64,000 nucleotides of DNA, from assembly GCA_035362335.1 (NCBI GenBank), contig DAOSDL010000019.1, forward strand, positions 1 through 64,000, written 5' to 3'. Positions 1 through 9,376 of the stretch are shown here, piece after piece. The notes below the pieces were generated by a model that did not search any database, had not been told where the DNA came from, and saw nothing but the letters and a program-made list of their open reading frames with translations. The translations under genes and the position numbers were made by a program. Numbering within the stretch: the stretch's first letter is position 1; each line of letters starts with the position of its first letter. The stretch is from JAOSJT01 sp035362335 (GTDB lineage: Bacteria > Bacteroidota > Ignavibacteria > SZUA-365).

Positions 1-132
1 GTTGACCGGGGTCACAAAACTGATGCTCGGCTTCTGGGTGTCGCCGGCGGGCGGTTGCGTGGTATTGTCATCGTCGCTGCATGCGGCAAGAAGCAACATG
101 GGCAGCATGGCGGCTAGAAGCAGTCTCTTCAC
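1..132 (-). CDS. Lipoprotein, N-terminal 44 residues only (cut by window edge)
   Basis: Reading leftwards from a GTG at 132, the frame stays open to the window edge and encodes a signal peptide (KR, then a leucine/alanine core) ending in a lipobox LLAAC, followed by an acidic SDDDNTTQ linker. This is a typical lipoprotein start. An AGGAGAGG Shine-Dalgarno lies about seven bases upstream of the GTG, which decides the start. The mature domain lies outside the window, so no function can be given. It lies 66 bp downstream of the T9SS propeller gene on the same strand and may be its operon partner. Confidence 0.7.
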   Translation of the reverse strand, partial: MKRLLLAAMLPMLLLAACSDDDNTTQPPAGDTQKPSISFVTPVN

Positions 133-198
133 GGTGTACCTCTCCTGCTGAACGATGCGGCCTGCATGTATTTGCCACATCGTGATGTATGGGGAAAA

Positions 199-3100
199 TC
201 AACGTAACACAACAATACGAACGACGGACTGTATAGTTCCAGCATTCATTCGCACGAAATATGAACCCGCCGGCAGACCCTCGCTCTCGAACAACACGCC
301 GTGCTCGCCCACGCCCTGCCAGCCATTCACCAGCGAACGCACGCGAACACCGGCCTCGTTGTACACATCGAGTTGCACTGCGGCAGCAGTGCGCAATCTA
401 TAGCGCAGCATGCTCGCCGTGACCCCTGCAGTGACGGGATTCGGATACGGCGTGAGGAGCTGCGCCTCGCCCGGCACCGCCTCCGCACGGACGCTGGTCA
501 GCGGAGAATTTCGCAGCCGCTGCACTATGCCCGACTTGCTCACCACCCAACCCTGCGCGGAATCGGCAAACACCGCGGCCTGCACCGGTCCGGCGGGCAC
601 CAGCGCGGTGCGCGTCCATGTCGTGCCGTCGTCGGTGCTCACCCAGGCGTGCAGATCGTTGACTATCCACACCGCGCGGGGCTGCGTGGTGGTGACCACC
701 TGCACATTGCGCTCGCCACCCATGGGATAGAAGGCCGCCAACCAGCGCGCGCCTCCGTTTGTGCTGCGGCGCAACACACCGCTCATGTCGTCGGAGCAAA
801 AACCGACCGATGCATCCACGAAATCCATTCCGCTGATGTTCTGCGCGTTCACCGCGGCCACGCTCCAGTTCACCCCGCCATCAATGCTGCGGTAAATCTC
901 CGGACCCGCGGGCGTTGGACGAGAGATATTTGACGAGGCGAACCATGCGTTGCTTTCGCCGACCATGGTCAGCGAATTCTCCAACACTTGTCGCGCGGGT
1001 GTTTTCGCCAGAACGCTCCACTGTTCGCCGCCATCGCGCGACACATACACCACGGCGCTGTCTCTGCGGTTCGCATCGCCGGTCACCGCCAGTCCGAATA
1101 GCGGCGTGGAAAAACGCACGTTATTGAACGTGGCATTCACCTCGCGCAGACGTTCGGACCAGCTCGTGCCGCCATCGCTGCTGAGCATGAGGCGTCCGTC
1201 GCGCGTGCCCACCACAACGCGCTGCGCGTCGAAGGCATGCACGCTCGCCACAGCCGCATTCGACCCCGGCACCGTGCACTCGGTCCAGGTGCTCCCGCCA
1301 TCCACACTGCGCATGACTTTGGCGCTGTCGCGTGCAAGCCACAGACTGCCATCCCCGGCGCGCATCATTGCCAGCACCGGCGTGGAAAAAGGATGCGCCT
1401 GAATGATTTCCCAGTCCACGCCCGATACGGGACGCTCGCGCAAGGTGAACACTTGCCGCGCACTACCGTTGGCATTCGAGGCCTCCAGCGTGAAGCGCGC
1501 CTCGCCTCGAAGCACCCAACGCACGACGCCGAGTCGTTCATCCACCGTCGCATCGCTCGGCGCTTCGAGCAAGCGGAAGGCCGGCGCAGGGCTGCCATCC
1601 ACCACCGCCGCGTAGGTGAACACCGAACCCGCTTCCATCGCGGCTGTGTCCGGTGCCGACACGAAGGTCGGCGCCGCGGCGGCAGGCGTGCTCCATTCCA
1701 TATCGTACATTCCGCGCCCATGGGTGATGGCGCGCAAGGTGCCGCTGCGCGGATTGTACCGCAATTTGAACACCGGTACGCTCGGCATGCCCGTGCCCAA
1801 ACGCTGCCAATCCACGCCGTCGTTTTCCGAAATGAACGTGCCGATCTCCGTGCCTATCACGAGGCGGCCGTCGAGTTCGATGATGTCGTTCACCGGCACA
1901 TCGGGCAGATTGCCGCTGATGTCCGTCCATGTCGCACCGTCGTCGATGCTGCGCCAGACTTTCGGCACACCATAGCGACTGTACGTGGCGTAGAGCACGC
2001 CCGGTCTGTAGGTACGCACACTGCTGCACCAGGCGGCGGGAAGCTGTCCGTCGGGCACGCGCTGAAAACTTGCGGCGGCATCGCGCGAAATGGTCACACC
2101 ACCGCCATTGCTGCCCGCCAGCACGAGCGCGCCGTCGTACGGAGCCACCCACACCGAGGAAATGTAGTAGCAGGAATTGCCCGAACCGAGCGGACAGTAC
2201 GCCGCCTGCTTCCAGGTTTTCGCGCCGTCGGTGGTCTTGTACAAGTTGAAGGTTCCGAGATACAGGATATCCGGATTCGACGGATCCATGGCGTAATCGA
2301 TGTAGAACAGCGAACGGTCGAGGCCCATGCCATTCTGCATGCGCGTCCATGTCCGCCCGAAATCGTCGGAACGGTAGAACTTCAGCGTTTCCTTCGTGGT
2401 GTACATCACCTCGGGACGCCGCGGATCGATGGCGGTGTTCCCACCATCACCATACAGCACGAGATCAAACAGCGGCGCGGATTCCGACAGCAGCGTGCCA
2501 TTGTCCTGCGTGCCACCGAACAACACCTCGTCGCTGGAAGGATGCATGGCTCCACCGATGAATTGCGTGATCGCGAGTCCTAAATCCCTCTTTTCCCACG
2601 CCGTGCCGTTGCCGCTGCCGACGAAAAAGCCACCGTCGTTGCCGAGGTACACGATGGACGGATCCTGACGGTTGAAATCAATCGCGTGCTGATCCACATG
2701 CACAATGCCGCCGTATCCCTGATCCGCAACGCGCGTCCAACTCTCGCCACCATCGGTGGTGAAAATCAGCTTCACACCGCCGGCGTACACGATGTCGGGA
2801 TTGTCCGGATGCACACCCATGATGTTGTCGTACCATCCCTGCGACACCATGTAATCGAACGGCACCTCGAGTTTTCGCCACGATGCGCCCGCATCCGTGG
2901 TCTTGAACACGCCCAGCAGCGGCGTGCGGTCGTTGCCGCTCAACGTGGATACGCCGAGATACAGCACCTCGGGTCTGGCCGCGCAGATGCCGATGCTCGT
3001 GCGACCCATCAACGTGTCGTTGACACCGGGCAATGCGAGCACGTTCCAGCTGTCGCCACCGTCCGTGGTCTTGAACACACCGTAGCGCGCCGCGTCGCGT

Positions 3101-3933
3101 CCGCTCGTGACCGAGGACGATGCGGTATAGAGAATGTTCGGGTTGATGGGATCGATGACGATGTCGTTCATGCGCCCCGGCAACACTTGCGTCCAGGTCT
3201 CACCCGCATCGGTGCTGCGCCAGATGCCGATATGCGCCTCGTCGCGGAAGCCGTCGGGAATCGCGGCGTAGACCCGCGAGGGATTCAGCGGATCGATAAC
3301 CATGTCGCTCGCCCGGCCGTACGGCGGAAGCGTACCCACGCCGATTTCGCGCCAGGTATCGCCGCCATCGGTGCTTTTGAACATGCCGCCGCCATCGAAG
3401 GTGTTCAGCGCGTAACTCGCCTCACCCGTGCCCGCATACACCACTGCCGTGTCCACCGGATCGATCACAATGGCGCCCATGGCCTGCGTGGGCAGGAGAT
3501 CGCTGATGCTGTGCCAATGGCGCCCCTCGTCATAGCTGCGCCAGATGCCTCCGCTGGCCGCTCCGATGTAGATGGTGGAGGGATTCAGCGGATTTGCTGC
3601 TACCGCCTTGATGCGACCGCCGATGTTGTGCGGACCCACATTGCGCCATTCATACGAGGCCATGAGGCCGCCTTTGTCGCTGGGAGCGTACAGGCGCATC
3701 TGCTCCGTGGCCTGCCGCCATGCACGCACCCGCGCACCGGGGGGAATCTCTCCACCCGGAAAGGTGAGCCGATCGTACATGTATGTCGCGCGCGCGGCCG
3801 CCTTGCTCCCGCCGTTGTCCGGCGGCACCTGCTCGCTGCTTTGCGCCAGGGCGACTCCCGAACAATTCGTCAGCAAGGCGATGGCGACAATCGCGCCACG
3901 CCCGGTGGCAATGTACCGATCCACTCTCCGCAT
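199..3933 (-). CDS. T9SS-secreted Asp-box (sortilin/BNR-like) beta-propeller protein, copy 2
   Basis: This is a secreted 1244-residue protein. A signal peptide (core IVAIALLTNC, cleavage near ALAQ) is followed by many Asp-box/BNR repeats of the form KSTDGGDTW or RSTDAGETW, spread over about residues 80-760 (sortilin/VPS10-like propeller). An immunoglobulin/He_PIG-like linker begins near FVSAPDT, a second smaller propeller covers about 850-1150, and a type A T9SS sorting domain starts at YPNPVTAG and ends ENVxVLR-like in VLR. The open frame extends 17 codons further upstream, but the ATG at 3933 starts the signal peptide and has a GGAG. That start also makes the protein exactly as long as its tandem paralogue. 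Propellers of this type are usually adhesion or carbohydrate-binding modules or sialidase relatives; no catalytic residues are evident. Probably cotranscribed with the upstream copy, 87 bp away. Confidence 0.9.
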   Translation of the reverse strand: MRRVDRYIATGRGAIVAIALLTNCSGVALAQSSEQVPPDNGGSKAAARATYMYDRLTFPGGEIPPGARVRAWRQATEQMRLYAPSDKGGLMASYEWRNVGPHNIGGRIKAVAANPLNPSTIYIGAASGGIWRSYDEGRHWHSISDLLPTQAMGAIVIDPVDTAVVYAGTGEASYALNTFDGGGMFKSTDGGDTWREIGVGTLPPYGRASDMVIDPLNPSRVYAAIPDGFRDEAHIGIWRSTDAGETWTQVLPGRMNDIVIDPINPNILYTASSSVTSGRDAARYGVFKTTDGGDSWNVLALPGVNDTLMGRTSIGICAARPEVLYLGVSTLSGNDRTPLLGVFKTTDAGASWRKLEVPFDYMVSQGWYDNIMGVHPDNPDIVYAGGVKLIFTTDGGESWTRVADQGYGGIVHVDQHAIDFNRQDPSIVYLGNDGGFFVGSGNGTAWEKRDLGLAITQFIGGAMHPSSDEVLFGGTQDNGTLLSESAPLFDLVLYGDGGNTAIDPRRPEVMYTTKETLKFYRSDDFGRTWTRMQNGMGLDRSLFYIDYAMDPSNPDILYLGTFNLYKTTDGAKTWKQAAYCPLGSGNSCYYISSVWVAPYDGALVLAGSNGGGVTISRDAAASFQRVPDGQLPAAWCSSVRTYRPGVLYATYSRYGVPKVWRSIDDGATWTDISGNLPDVPVNDIIELDGRLVIGTEIGTFISENDGVDWQRLGTGMPSVPVFKLRYNPRSGTLRAITHGRGMYDMEWSTPAAAAPTFVSAPDTAAMEAGSVFTYAAVVDGSPAPAFRLLEAPSDATVDERLGVVRWVLRGEARFTLEASNANGSARQVFTLRERPVSGVDWEIIQAHPFSTPVLAMMRAGDGSLWLARDSAKVMRSVDGGSTWTECTVPGSNAAVASVHAFDAQRVVVGTRDGRLMLSSDGGTSWSERLREVNATFNNVRFSTPLFGLAVTGDANRRDSAVVYVSRDGGEQWSVLAKTPARQVLENSLTMVGESNAWFASSNISRPTPAGPEIYRSIDGGVNWSVAAVNAQNISGMDFVDASVGFCSDDMSGVLRRSTNGGARWLAAFYPMGGERNVQVVTTTQPRAVWIVNDLHAWVSTDDGTTWTRTALVPAGPVQAAVFADSAQGWVVSKSGIVQRLRNSPLTSVRAEAVPGEAQLLTPYPNPVTAGVTASMLRYRLRTAAAVQLDVYNEAGVRVRSLVNGWQGVGEHGVLFESEGLPAGSYFVRMNAGTIQSVVRIVVLR

Positions 3934-4020
3934 GATGTACTCCGTGTTCAATGATCGCAGGTGAAATGCGCGGCACGACGACACAACTGTCGGACGGGGC
4001 GCCGCTTCCCGGACGTCGAT

Positions 4021-7000
4021 CTATCGCGCGAGCACGATGCGACGCGTCTGTGTTTGACCGAGCGCCGACATGGTGACGAAGTACACGCCATTCGCCAGCG
4101 CGTCCATTGTCCATGTCAGATAATGTTCGCCCGCTGCCAACTGTCGCTCGTGCATGAGCGCGATTTCCTTGCCCGCGCTGTTGTACAGGGCCAGGCGCAC
4201 CGTGCCCGCGCGCGTCAGCGTGACGGGTAGCACAAGGTCACCCGTCGGCTCGGTGACGGGATTGGGCCAGGGTGCGCCGAGTTGCACGTCCATGGGCACT
4301 GCCGTCGGTGTGGTGGACACCACGAAAGGATCGCGCACGAGCTTCTGCACAATGCCGTTGCGCGACACGATCCAGCCCGTGGTCGAGTCCGCAAACACCA
4401 TCCCGGTCATGGCGCCGCAGGGCACGAAATCCGTACGCTTCCACGTCATTCCGAGATCGCGCGACACCCACGCGTGTTCGTCCGACAGCACCCACACCGA
4501 ACCCGAGGCCTTGTCGACCTGCATGCGCACGAGGCGCTCGCCATTCATCGGATACGAGGTGACGATCCACCGCTGTCCGCCGCTGGTGGATTTCTTGATG
4601 CGCCGCGACATTTCATCGATGCTCCATCCGTTGCGATCATCGAGGAAGACGATGTCCGACACGTAGTTGAATCCCGCGCCCAGGGATTTCTCTTCCCAAT
4701 TCTGTCCGCCATCGGTGCTGCGCATGAGCGAGGCATTGTCGGGTACGTAGAAATTCGACGAGCCGAACCAGCCGGTTGCTCCCACGAAACTCAGCGTGTT
4801 GTACATCGGCACTTTGGCAGAAAGGCGTAAACTCCGCGACCAGGTGGCGCCGCCATCGCTGGTGATGAACACATCGGCCGAGTCGTTCGCGCCCTGGCTC
4901 ACCGCCATGCCATGCTGCGCGTCGCTGAAATGGATATTGCCAAAACGCGAATCGATACCGTACAGCACATCATGCCAGGTGGCGCCGCCGTCGCTGCTGC
5001 GCCAGATGTGACCGCTGCCGGTGTTCATCAAACTCTGCGGTCCGCCAGTGCCCACGAAGACGTTCTCCTTGTCGATGGGGTACACGGTGATTACCGACAC
5101 CCCGGTATTCGGCAAACGCATATGGTCCCAATTGCTGCCGCCATCGGTCGAGCGTGAAATCCACGCCGTGTCGCGGGCCAGCCACAGCGAGCGGTCCTTG
5201 CCCATGGCCATGTGATGCACCACGCTGTTCATCGGCGAGCGCGACACGATTTCCCAATCGGTCATCAACACATCGTTGGTCGCAAGCGTGAAACTCTGTT
5301 GCTCGCTCCCCGCCGCATTCGTCGCTTCGATGGTGAAGCGCGCCGCGATGTCGGATGCGGTCCATCGCACGATACCGAGCACGGGATCAATGCTCGCGCC
5401 CTGCGGCGCCTCCACCAGACGGAAGCTCGGCCGTGGTACGGCATGCACCACCGGAGCGTATACGAACGGCTCGGACATGTGCAGGGTACGTGTGTCGGGC
5501 TGCGAAACAAACACCGGCGCCGCCTGCGCCAGCTCCGTCCACTGCATGTCGTACATGCCGCGTCCATGTGTGATCGCGCGCAACACCCCGGTCTCTTTCT
5601 GATACATCAGGCGCTGCACCGCCACAGCCGGCATGCCCGTGCCCAGACGTTGCCACGTCGCCCCTTCGTCCTCCGAAATGAAGCTGCCCAGCTCCGTGCC
5701 GATGACAATGGCCTGATCAAGCTCAATCACATCAAAGGTGGGAATATCGGGCAAGTTGCCGTTGATATCCGTCCAGGTGTAGCCGTAGTCGGTGGACCGC
5801 CACACCTTGGGCACGCCGTAACCGCTGTACGTGGCGTACATGATGCCGGGTCGGAAGGTGCGATACGACGAGCACGATGACGCCGGCAACTGGCTGGACG
5901 TCACCTTCCACGAAGTACCGCCGTCGGTGGACAGGGCCACCTGCGTGGGCGCACCCGCGAGAATCATGCGGCTGTCGTATGGCGCAATACTCACCGTGGT
6001 GATGTAGTAGCAGGGATTGAACAGGCAGTCCTGTCTGCGGCTCCAGGTCTTTCCGCCATTGTTGCTCGTGTACATGCGGTACGTGCCGATATACAATTTC
6101 AGCGGATCGCTTTTATCCATCGCGTAGGCGATGTAGAACAGCGAGGATTCATTGGGCAAATCACCGTTCGCCCAACTCCAGGTGCGCCCGAAATCTTCCG
6201 ACCTCCACAGCTTGAGGCGCTCCTGCGTGGTGTACATGACGTTGGGCTGCGTGGGATGGATGAAGCCATGCCCACCGTCGCCATACAGCGTGAGATCAAA
6301 ATCGATCTGCGTATCCGAAACCAATGTGCCGTTGTCCTGCGTGCCGCCGAAGGCGAAGCTGTCATTGCCGGGATACATGTCGCCGCCGATGAATTGCGTG
6401 ATGGACATGCCGATATCGCGCTTCTCAAGCGTCCGGCCCTCGTTCGTAAGCAAATACAGGCCGCCATCGTTGCCCACGTACACGCGGTCGGGCTGCAGCG
6501 GATCAAATTCGATTTCGTGCTGGTCCACATGCAGGATTCCTCCCGCGAGTTGATCCGCCACACGCACCCAGTTCTCCCCGCCATCCGAGGAACGGACTAG
6601 CTTCACGCCACCGGCGTACACGATGTCGGGGTTTGTGGGATGCACGCCGATGATATTGTCGAACCAACCCTGTGATACCATGTAATCGAACGGCACGTCC
6701 TTCTTCGTCCAGGTCGCTCCGGCGTCGGTGCTTTTGAACACGCCCAGCAGCGGCGTGCGGCCCGTGCCCACCACCTCCGAAACACCGAGATACAGCACCG
6801 ACGGCTGCGTGGCGCACAAGCCGATGGCCGTGCGGCCCATCAGCGAATCCGTAATCCCGATGTCGAGCTTCGTCCAGTCATCGCCACCGTTGCTGGTTCT
6901 GAACAAACCCTTGTTGGCAATGATCTGCCCGCCTTCGAAAATTTTGCTCGAAACCGTGTAGAGAATCTCGGGCTGCGCGGGATTGATCACGATATCGGTC

Positions 7001-7755
7001 ACGCGACCGGGAAACACCAGTTGCCAGGTTGCGCCCGCATCGCGCGAACGCCAGATACCCAATTGCGCCGCATCGCGCACGCCATCGGGAATGGCGGCGT
7101 ACAGTACCGAGGGATTGACCGGATCGATGGCCATGTCGCTGATATTCGCGTAGGCCGGCAACGTACCTTCGCCCACCTGAAACCAGGTCGCGCCGGCGTC
7201 GGTGCTTTTGAACATGCCCGCGCCATCGAACGACAAGCTGCCGAAGCTCGCGTCGCCCGTGCCCGCGTACACCACATTCGTGTCCACGGGATCGATCACG
7301 ATGGAACCCATGGCCTGCGTGGGAAAATCATCGGACAGCGAGGTCCAGCTTTCCCCGGCGTCGTACGAGCGCCACACGCCGCCATCGGCCGCGCCGGCGT
7401 ACATCGTCTCCGGCCGCTTGGGATTGAGCGCCAGGGCGAAAATGCGACCGCCCACGTTGAACGGACCGATGTTCTTCCACACGTAATCGCGCATGGCCGC
7501 ACCTTTGCCACCGGGAGCGAACATGGGCATATGCCGCATGTCGCGGAAGGCCCGTGCGCGTGCGCCTTCGGGAATGCTGCCCGACGGCCATGCCACGCGA
7601 TGGAACTCGAATTCCGCCCGGGCGCGTGGCTTCTCCATGGCGGCCTGTCGTTGCTCGTCCCCGTCGGAATGGATGAGCGGATGCTGCGCCACAAGTGTGC
7701 TTGTGCCGGCTCCGCACAGGACGAGAGAAAGGAAAAGCATTCTCCAACTGCGCAT
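4021..7755 (-). CDS. T9SS-secreted Asp-box (sortilin/BNR-like) beta-propeller protein, copy 1
   Basis: This is a 1244-residue secreted protein with the same architecture as its downstream neighbour: signal peptide (core MLFLSLVLCGAG, cleavage after VAQ), long Asp-box propeller region, an FVSQPDT linker domain at about 770-850, a second propeller (about 860-1150) and a C-terminal sorting domain starting at WPNPVTEP and ending in VLAR. The two genes clearly align over their whole length and arose by tandem duplication. A GAGGTAG precedes the ATG at 7755. A candidate promoter TTG-N20-TAACTTTT lies at 7858-7828, giving a leader of about 70 nt. Secretion would need a T9SS encoded elsewhere. Ligand or substrate unknown. 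Confidence 0.92.
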   Translation of the reverse strand: MRSWRMLFLSLVLCGAGTSTLVAQHPLIHSDGDEQRQAAMEKPRARAEFEFHRVAWPSGSIPEGARARAFRDMRHMPMFAPGGKGAAMRDYVWKNIGPFNVGGRIFALALNPKRPETMYAGAADGGVWRSYDAGESWTSLSDDFPTQAMGSIVIDPVDTNVVYAGTGDASFGSLSFDGAGMFKSTDAGATWFQVGEGTLPAYANISDMAIDPVNPSVLYAAIPDGVRDAAQLGIWRSRDAGATWQLVFPGRVTDIVINPAQPEILYTVSSKIFEGGQIIANKGLFRTSNGGDDWTKLDIGITDSLMGRTAIGLCATQPSVLYLGVSEVVGTGRTPLLGVFKSTDAGATWTKKDVPFDYMVSQGWFDNIIGVHPTNPDIVYAGGVKLVRSSDGGENWVRVADQLAGGILHVDQHEIEFDPLQPDRVYVGNDGGLYLLTNEGRTLEKRDIGMSITQFIGGDMYPGNDSFAFGGTQDNGTLVSDTQIDFDLTLYGDGGHGFIHPTQPNVMYTTQERLKLWRSEDFGRTWSWANGDLPNESSLFYIAYAMDKSDPLKLYIGTYRMYTSNNGGKTWSRRQDCLFNPCYYITTVSIAPYDSRMILAGAPTQVALSTDGGTSWKVTSSQLPASSCSSYRTFRPGIMYATYSGYGVPKVWRSTDYGYTWTDINGNLPDIPTFDVIELDQAIVIGTELGSFISEDEGATWQRLGTGMPAVAVQRLMYQKETGVLRAITHGRGMYDMQWTELAQAAPVFVSQPDTRTLHMSEPFVYAPVVHAVPRPSFRLVEAPQGASIDPVLGIVRWTASDIAARFTIEATNAAGSEQQSFTLATNDVLMTDWEIVSRSPMNSVVHHMAMGKDRSLWLARDTAWISRSTDGGSNWDHMRLPNTGVSVITVYPIDKENVFVGTGGPQSLMNTGSGHIWRSSDGGATWHDVLYGIDSRFGNIHFSDAQHGMAVSQGANDSADVFITSDGGATWSRSLRLSAKVPMYNTLSFVGATGWFGSSNFYVPDNASLMRSTDGGQNWEEKSLGAGFNYVSDIVFLDDRNGWSIDEMSRRIKKSTSGGQRWIVTSYPMNGERLVRMQVDKASGSVWVLSDEHAWVSRDLGMTWKRTDFVPCGAMTGMVFADSTTGWIVSRNGIVQKLVRDPFVVSTTPTAVPMDVQLGAPWPNPVTEPTGDLVLPVTLTRAGTVRLALYNSAGKEIALMHERQLAAGEHYLTWTMDALANGVYFVTMSALGQTQTRRIVLAR

Positions 7756-7827
7756 GGCTACCTCGCGAGTGCTGTGTCAGGTCTAAGTATCCGTCGGCGT
7801 AACGAAATGCCGTGTGGGACTGAAATG

Positions 7828-7858
7828 AAAAGTTACGGAGGGGGCGAAGGAATGTCAA
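7828..7858 (-). promoter_or_regulatory. Candidate -33/-7 promoter for the tandem propeller genes
   Basis: On the minus strand TTG (7858-7856) is separated by exactly 20 nt from TAACTTTT (7835-7828). This fits the Bacteroidota -33 TTG / -7 TAnnTTTG promoter and the same spacing recurs before at least six other genes here. Start of transcription expected near 7823. Confidence 0.6.
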
Positions 7859-7888
7859 TCCGGAAGAGCATGCATTCGGAAAAATGGA

Positions 7889-7912
7889 AAAGCCCCCGCG
7901 ATCGGGGGCTTT
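7889..7912 (-). terminator. Intrinsic terminator of the small outer-membrane barrel gene
   Basis: A 10-bp perfect stem (aaagcccccg / cgggggcttt) closes a four-base loop, and on the minus strand is followed by TTTTCCATTTTT. It lies 22 bp past the stop of the barrel gene at 7935. The stem could also stop plus-strand transcription weakly. Confidence 0.8.
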
Positions 7913-7934
7913 CCACCACGTTGTGCCGCGGGGT

Positions 7935-8507
7935 TTACTGCAGCGTGAAATTCACGCCGAAGGACACCGCCGTCGAACTCTCGTTCTCGAAATAGAACTC
8001 GTCGTTGGCAAGGAAATACTCGAGACAGGCCTCGAGGCTGAGGTTGTTCGTCATGAAGTAGCGCATGCCGCCGATGATGCTGAGGGAAATGCCGCTCTCG
8101 GCCCGATCCGTCGGCTTGGGCAGCGTCACGATGCCTTCCGTCTTCCAGGTCTCCGTGTAAATGCTGTACCCGAGGCGCACGCCGGCGTAGGGATCGGTCT
8201 GGTCCTTCGGGAGGAAATGGTATCGCGCCTGCACCATCGGTGCGAACGTGTCGCGATCCAGCGTCGCGGAACCGGTTTGAAGATGCGCCTTGGCGGGTTC
8301 CTGTCCCCAGTAACGGAAAATCAGACCGAGGCCGATGTTCTCGTCATAGCCGTACTCGTACTGTGCGCCCCAACCGATCGGATCGGTCACGACGGTTGCA
8401 CTGACGCCGATGTAATGCGCTTTCGGCATGTATTGGGCATGCACCGTGCCGGTCGACAAGAGACAAACCAACAGGGTCAGCATCGAGATGGTACACCAAT
8501 GTTTCAT
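7935..8507 (-). CDS. Outer-membrane beta-barrel protein, 190 aa
   Basis: This is a 190-residue exported protein. The signal peptide (ISMLTLLVCLLSTGTVHAQ) is followed by alternating hydrophobic/polar strands such as GLIFRYWGQE, MVQARYHFLP, VRLGYSIYTE and IGGMRYFMTN, ending FGVNFTLQ. An aromatic C-terminus after alternating strands is typical of OmpX/OmpW-like eight-stranded barrels (OMP_b-brl). The open frame runs far upstream, but the ATG at 8507 begins the signal peptide and has AAGGA at the right distance. The next gene is a clear paralogue (shared DPIGWG/DPIGFG, PYAGxRLGYxIY, GGxRYFxxN) and the two have separate terminators. Likely a small porin or structural barrel; substrate unknown. Confidence 0.85.
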   Translation of the reverse strand: MKHWCTISMLTLLVCLLSTGTVHAQYMPKAHYIGVSATVVTDPIGWGAQYEYGYDENIGLGLIFRYWGQEPAKAHLQTGSATLDRDTFAPMVQARYHFLPKDQTDPYAGVRLGYSIYTETWKTEGIVTLPKPTDRAESGISLSIIGGMRYFMTNNLSLEACLEYFLANDEFYFENESSTAVSFGVNFTLQ

Positions 8508-8660
8508 CCCACCGTCCTTGACTATAGTGATTGATGTTCGTGAATCGACTCGTGTTTCCGGGATGGCTGAGCTGGGCGACCCCGGGGGGGCGGAAGCGCA
8601 AAACGCAATAGGTTCCGCTTCTCTTGAATGAAGAGAATGTAGCGAATTCCCCTGTAAGAG

Positions 8661-8686
8661 AAAAGCGCCCCCGGGGGGGCGCTTTT
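8661..8686 (-). terminator. Intrinsic terminator of the 175-aa barrel gene
   Basis: Eleven base pairs (aaaagcgcccc / ggggcgctttt) close a tetraloop 24 bp past the stop at 8710. The minus-strand transcript ends in CTTTTCTCTT. The stem is very GC-rich. Confidence 0.8.
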
Positions 8687-8709
8687 CAAAAAAAGCAGAC
8701 CGTATCCGC

Positions 8710-9237
8710 TTACAGCGTGAAATCCACGCCCACGGCCAGTTGCAGCGTGCTGCCGAAATAATCCTCGCCCGCGACGCGGAACTCGAGGTTGCCGTTGATC
8801 GACACGCCCGGATTGAAGAAGTAGCGCAAGCCACCATACGCGGTGAGGAACAGGCCGCCATCATCCGTCGAGTTGAAGAAACTGTTGTCGCTGCTGAAGC
8901 TGTAAATGGCATAGCCGAGACGTCCACCGGCGTACGGATCGAGCTTGTCGCCCGGCATGAAATGATACGCACCCTGGAGCTGCGGCATGATGATCGACCA
9001 CGACCAGTCGAAACCGGCGGAAGTCACCGATTTACCCCAGTAACGGACGATGCCACCAATACCGATGTTCGGGCTCACGCCATGTTCGAACGAAACGCCG
9101 AAACCGATCGGATCGGTAGCCAGCGTGAGGTTCGGACCAAGCCAGTTGCCGCCGTTGCGGAACTGGGCCTGGCTCGCGGGCGCGCTCAACAGCACAATGA
9201 CAGCGGCAAGTGCGATGGTCTGAAGAAACAATTTCAT
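8710..9237 (-). CDS. Outer-membrane beta-barrel protein, 175 aa
   Basis: This is an exported 175-residue barrel protein. A signal peptide (AAVIVLLSAPASQAQ) is followed by amphipathic strands (FGVSFEHG, GGIVRYWGK, LQGAYHFMPG, GGRLGYAIYSF, AYGGLRYFFN) and the C-terminus VGVDFTL. It is a paralogue of the downstream 190-aa barrel, sharing the order of its strand motifs. The start at 9237 has one of the strongest Shine-Dalgarno sequences of the window (AAGGAGG, 9248-9241). This matters because the candidate small RNA at 49158-49326 contains the exact 8-nt complement. Function probably a small porin or structural envelope protein; substrate cannot be read from the sequence. Confidence 0.85.
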   Translation of the reverse strand: MKLFLQTIALAAVIVLLSAPASQAQFRNGGNWLGPNLTLATDPIGFGVSFEHGVSPNIGIGGIVRYWGKSVTSAGFDWSWSIIMPQLQGAYHFMPGDKLDPYAGGRLGYAIYSFSSDNSFFNSTDDGGLFLTAYGGLRYFFNPGVSINGNLEFRVAGEDYFGSTLQLAVGVDFTL

Positions 9238-9376
9238 ACTTCCTCCTTGATTGAAAAACGGGAACTCATGGTCAATGTCTCACGTGAACATCGGCGCGCG
9301 TTACCGCGCCACCTTCGGTTCTGCTTGCATTCCGCATGTGTCCGCGCACATTCTCTCCATCGTCTCCTTGCCTTGC

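Noticed and set aside
1237..2583. Long open frame on the strand opposite the first propeller gene
   Set aside because: His/Arg-rich translation without domain sense, typical of antisense frames in GC-rich genes.
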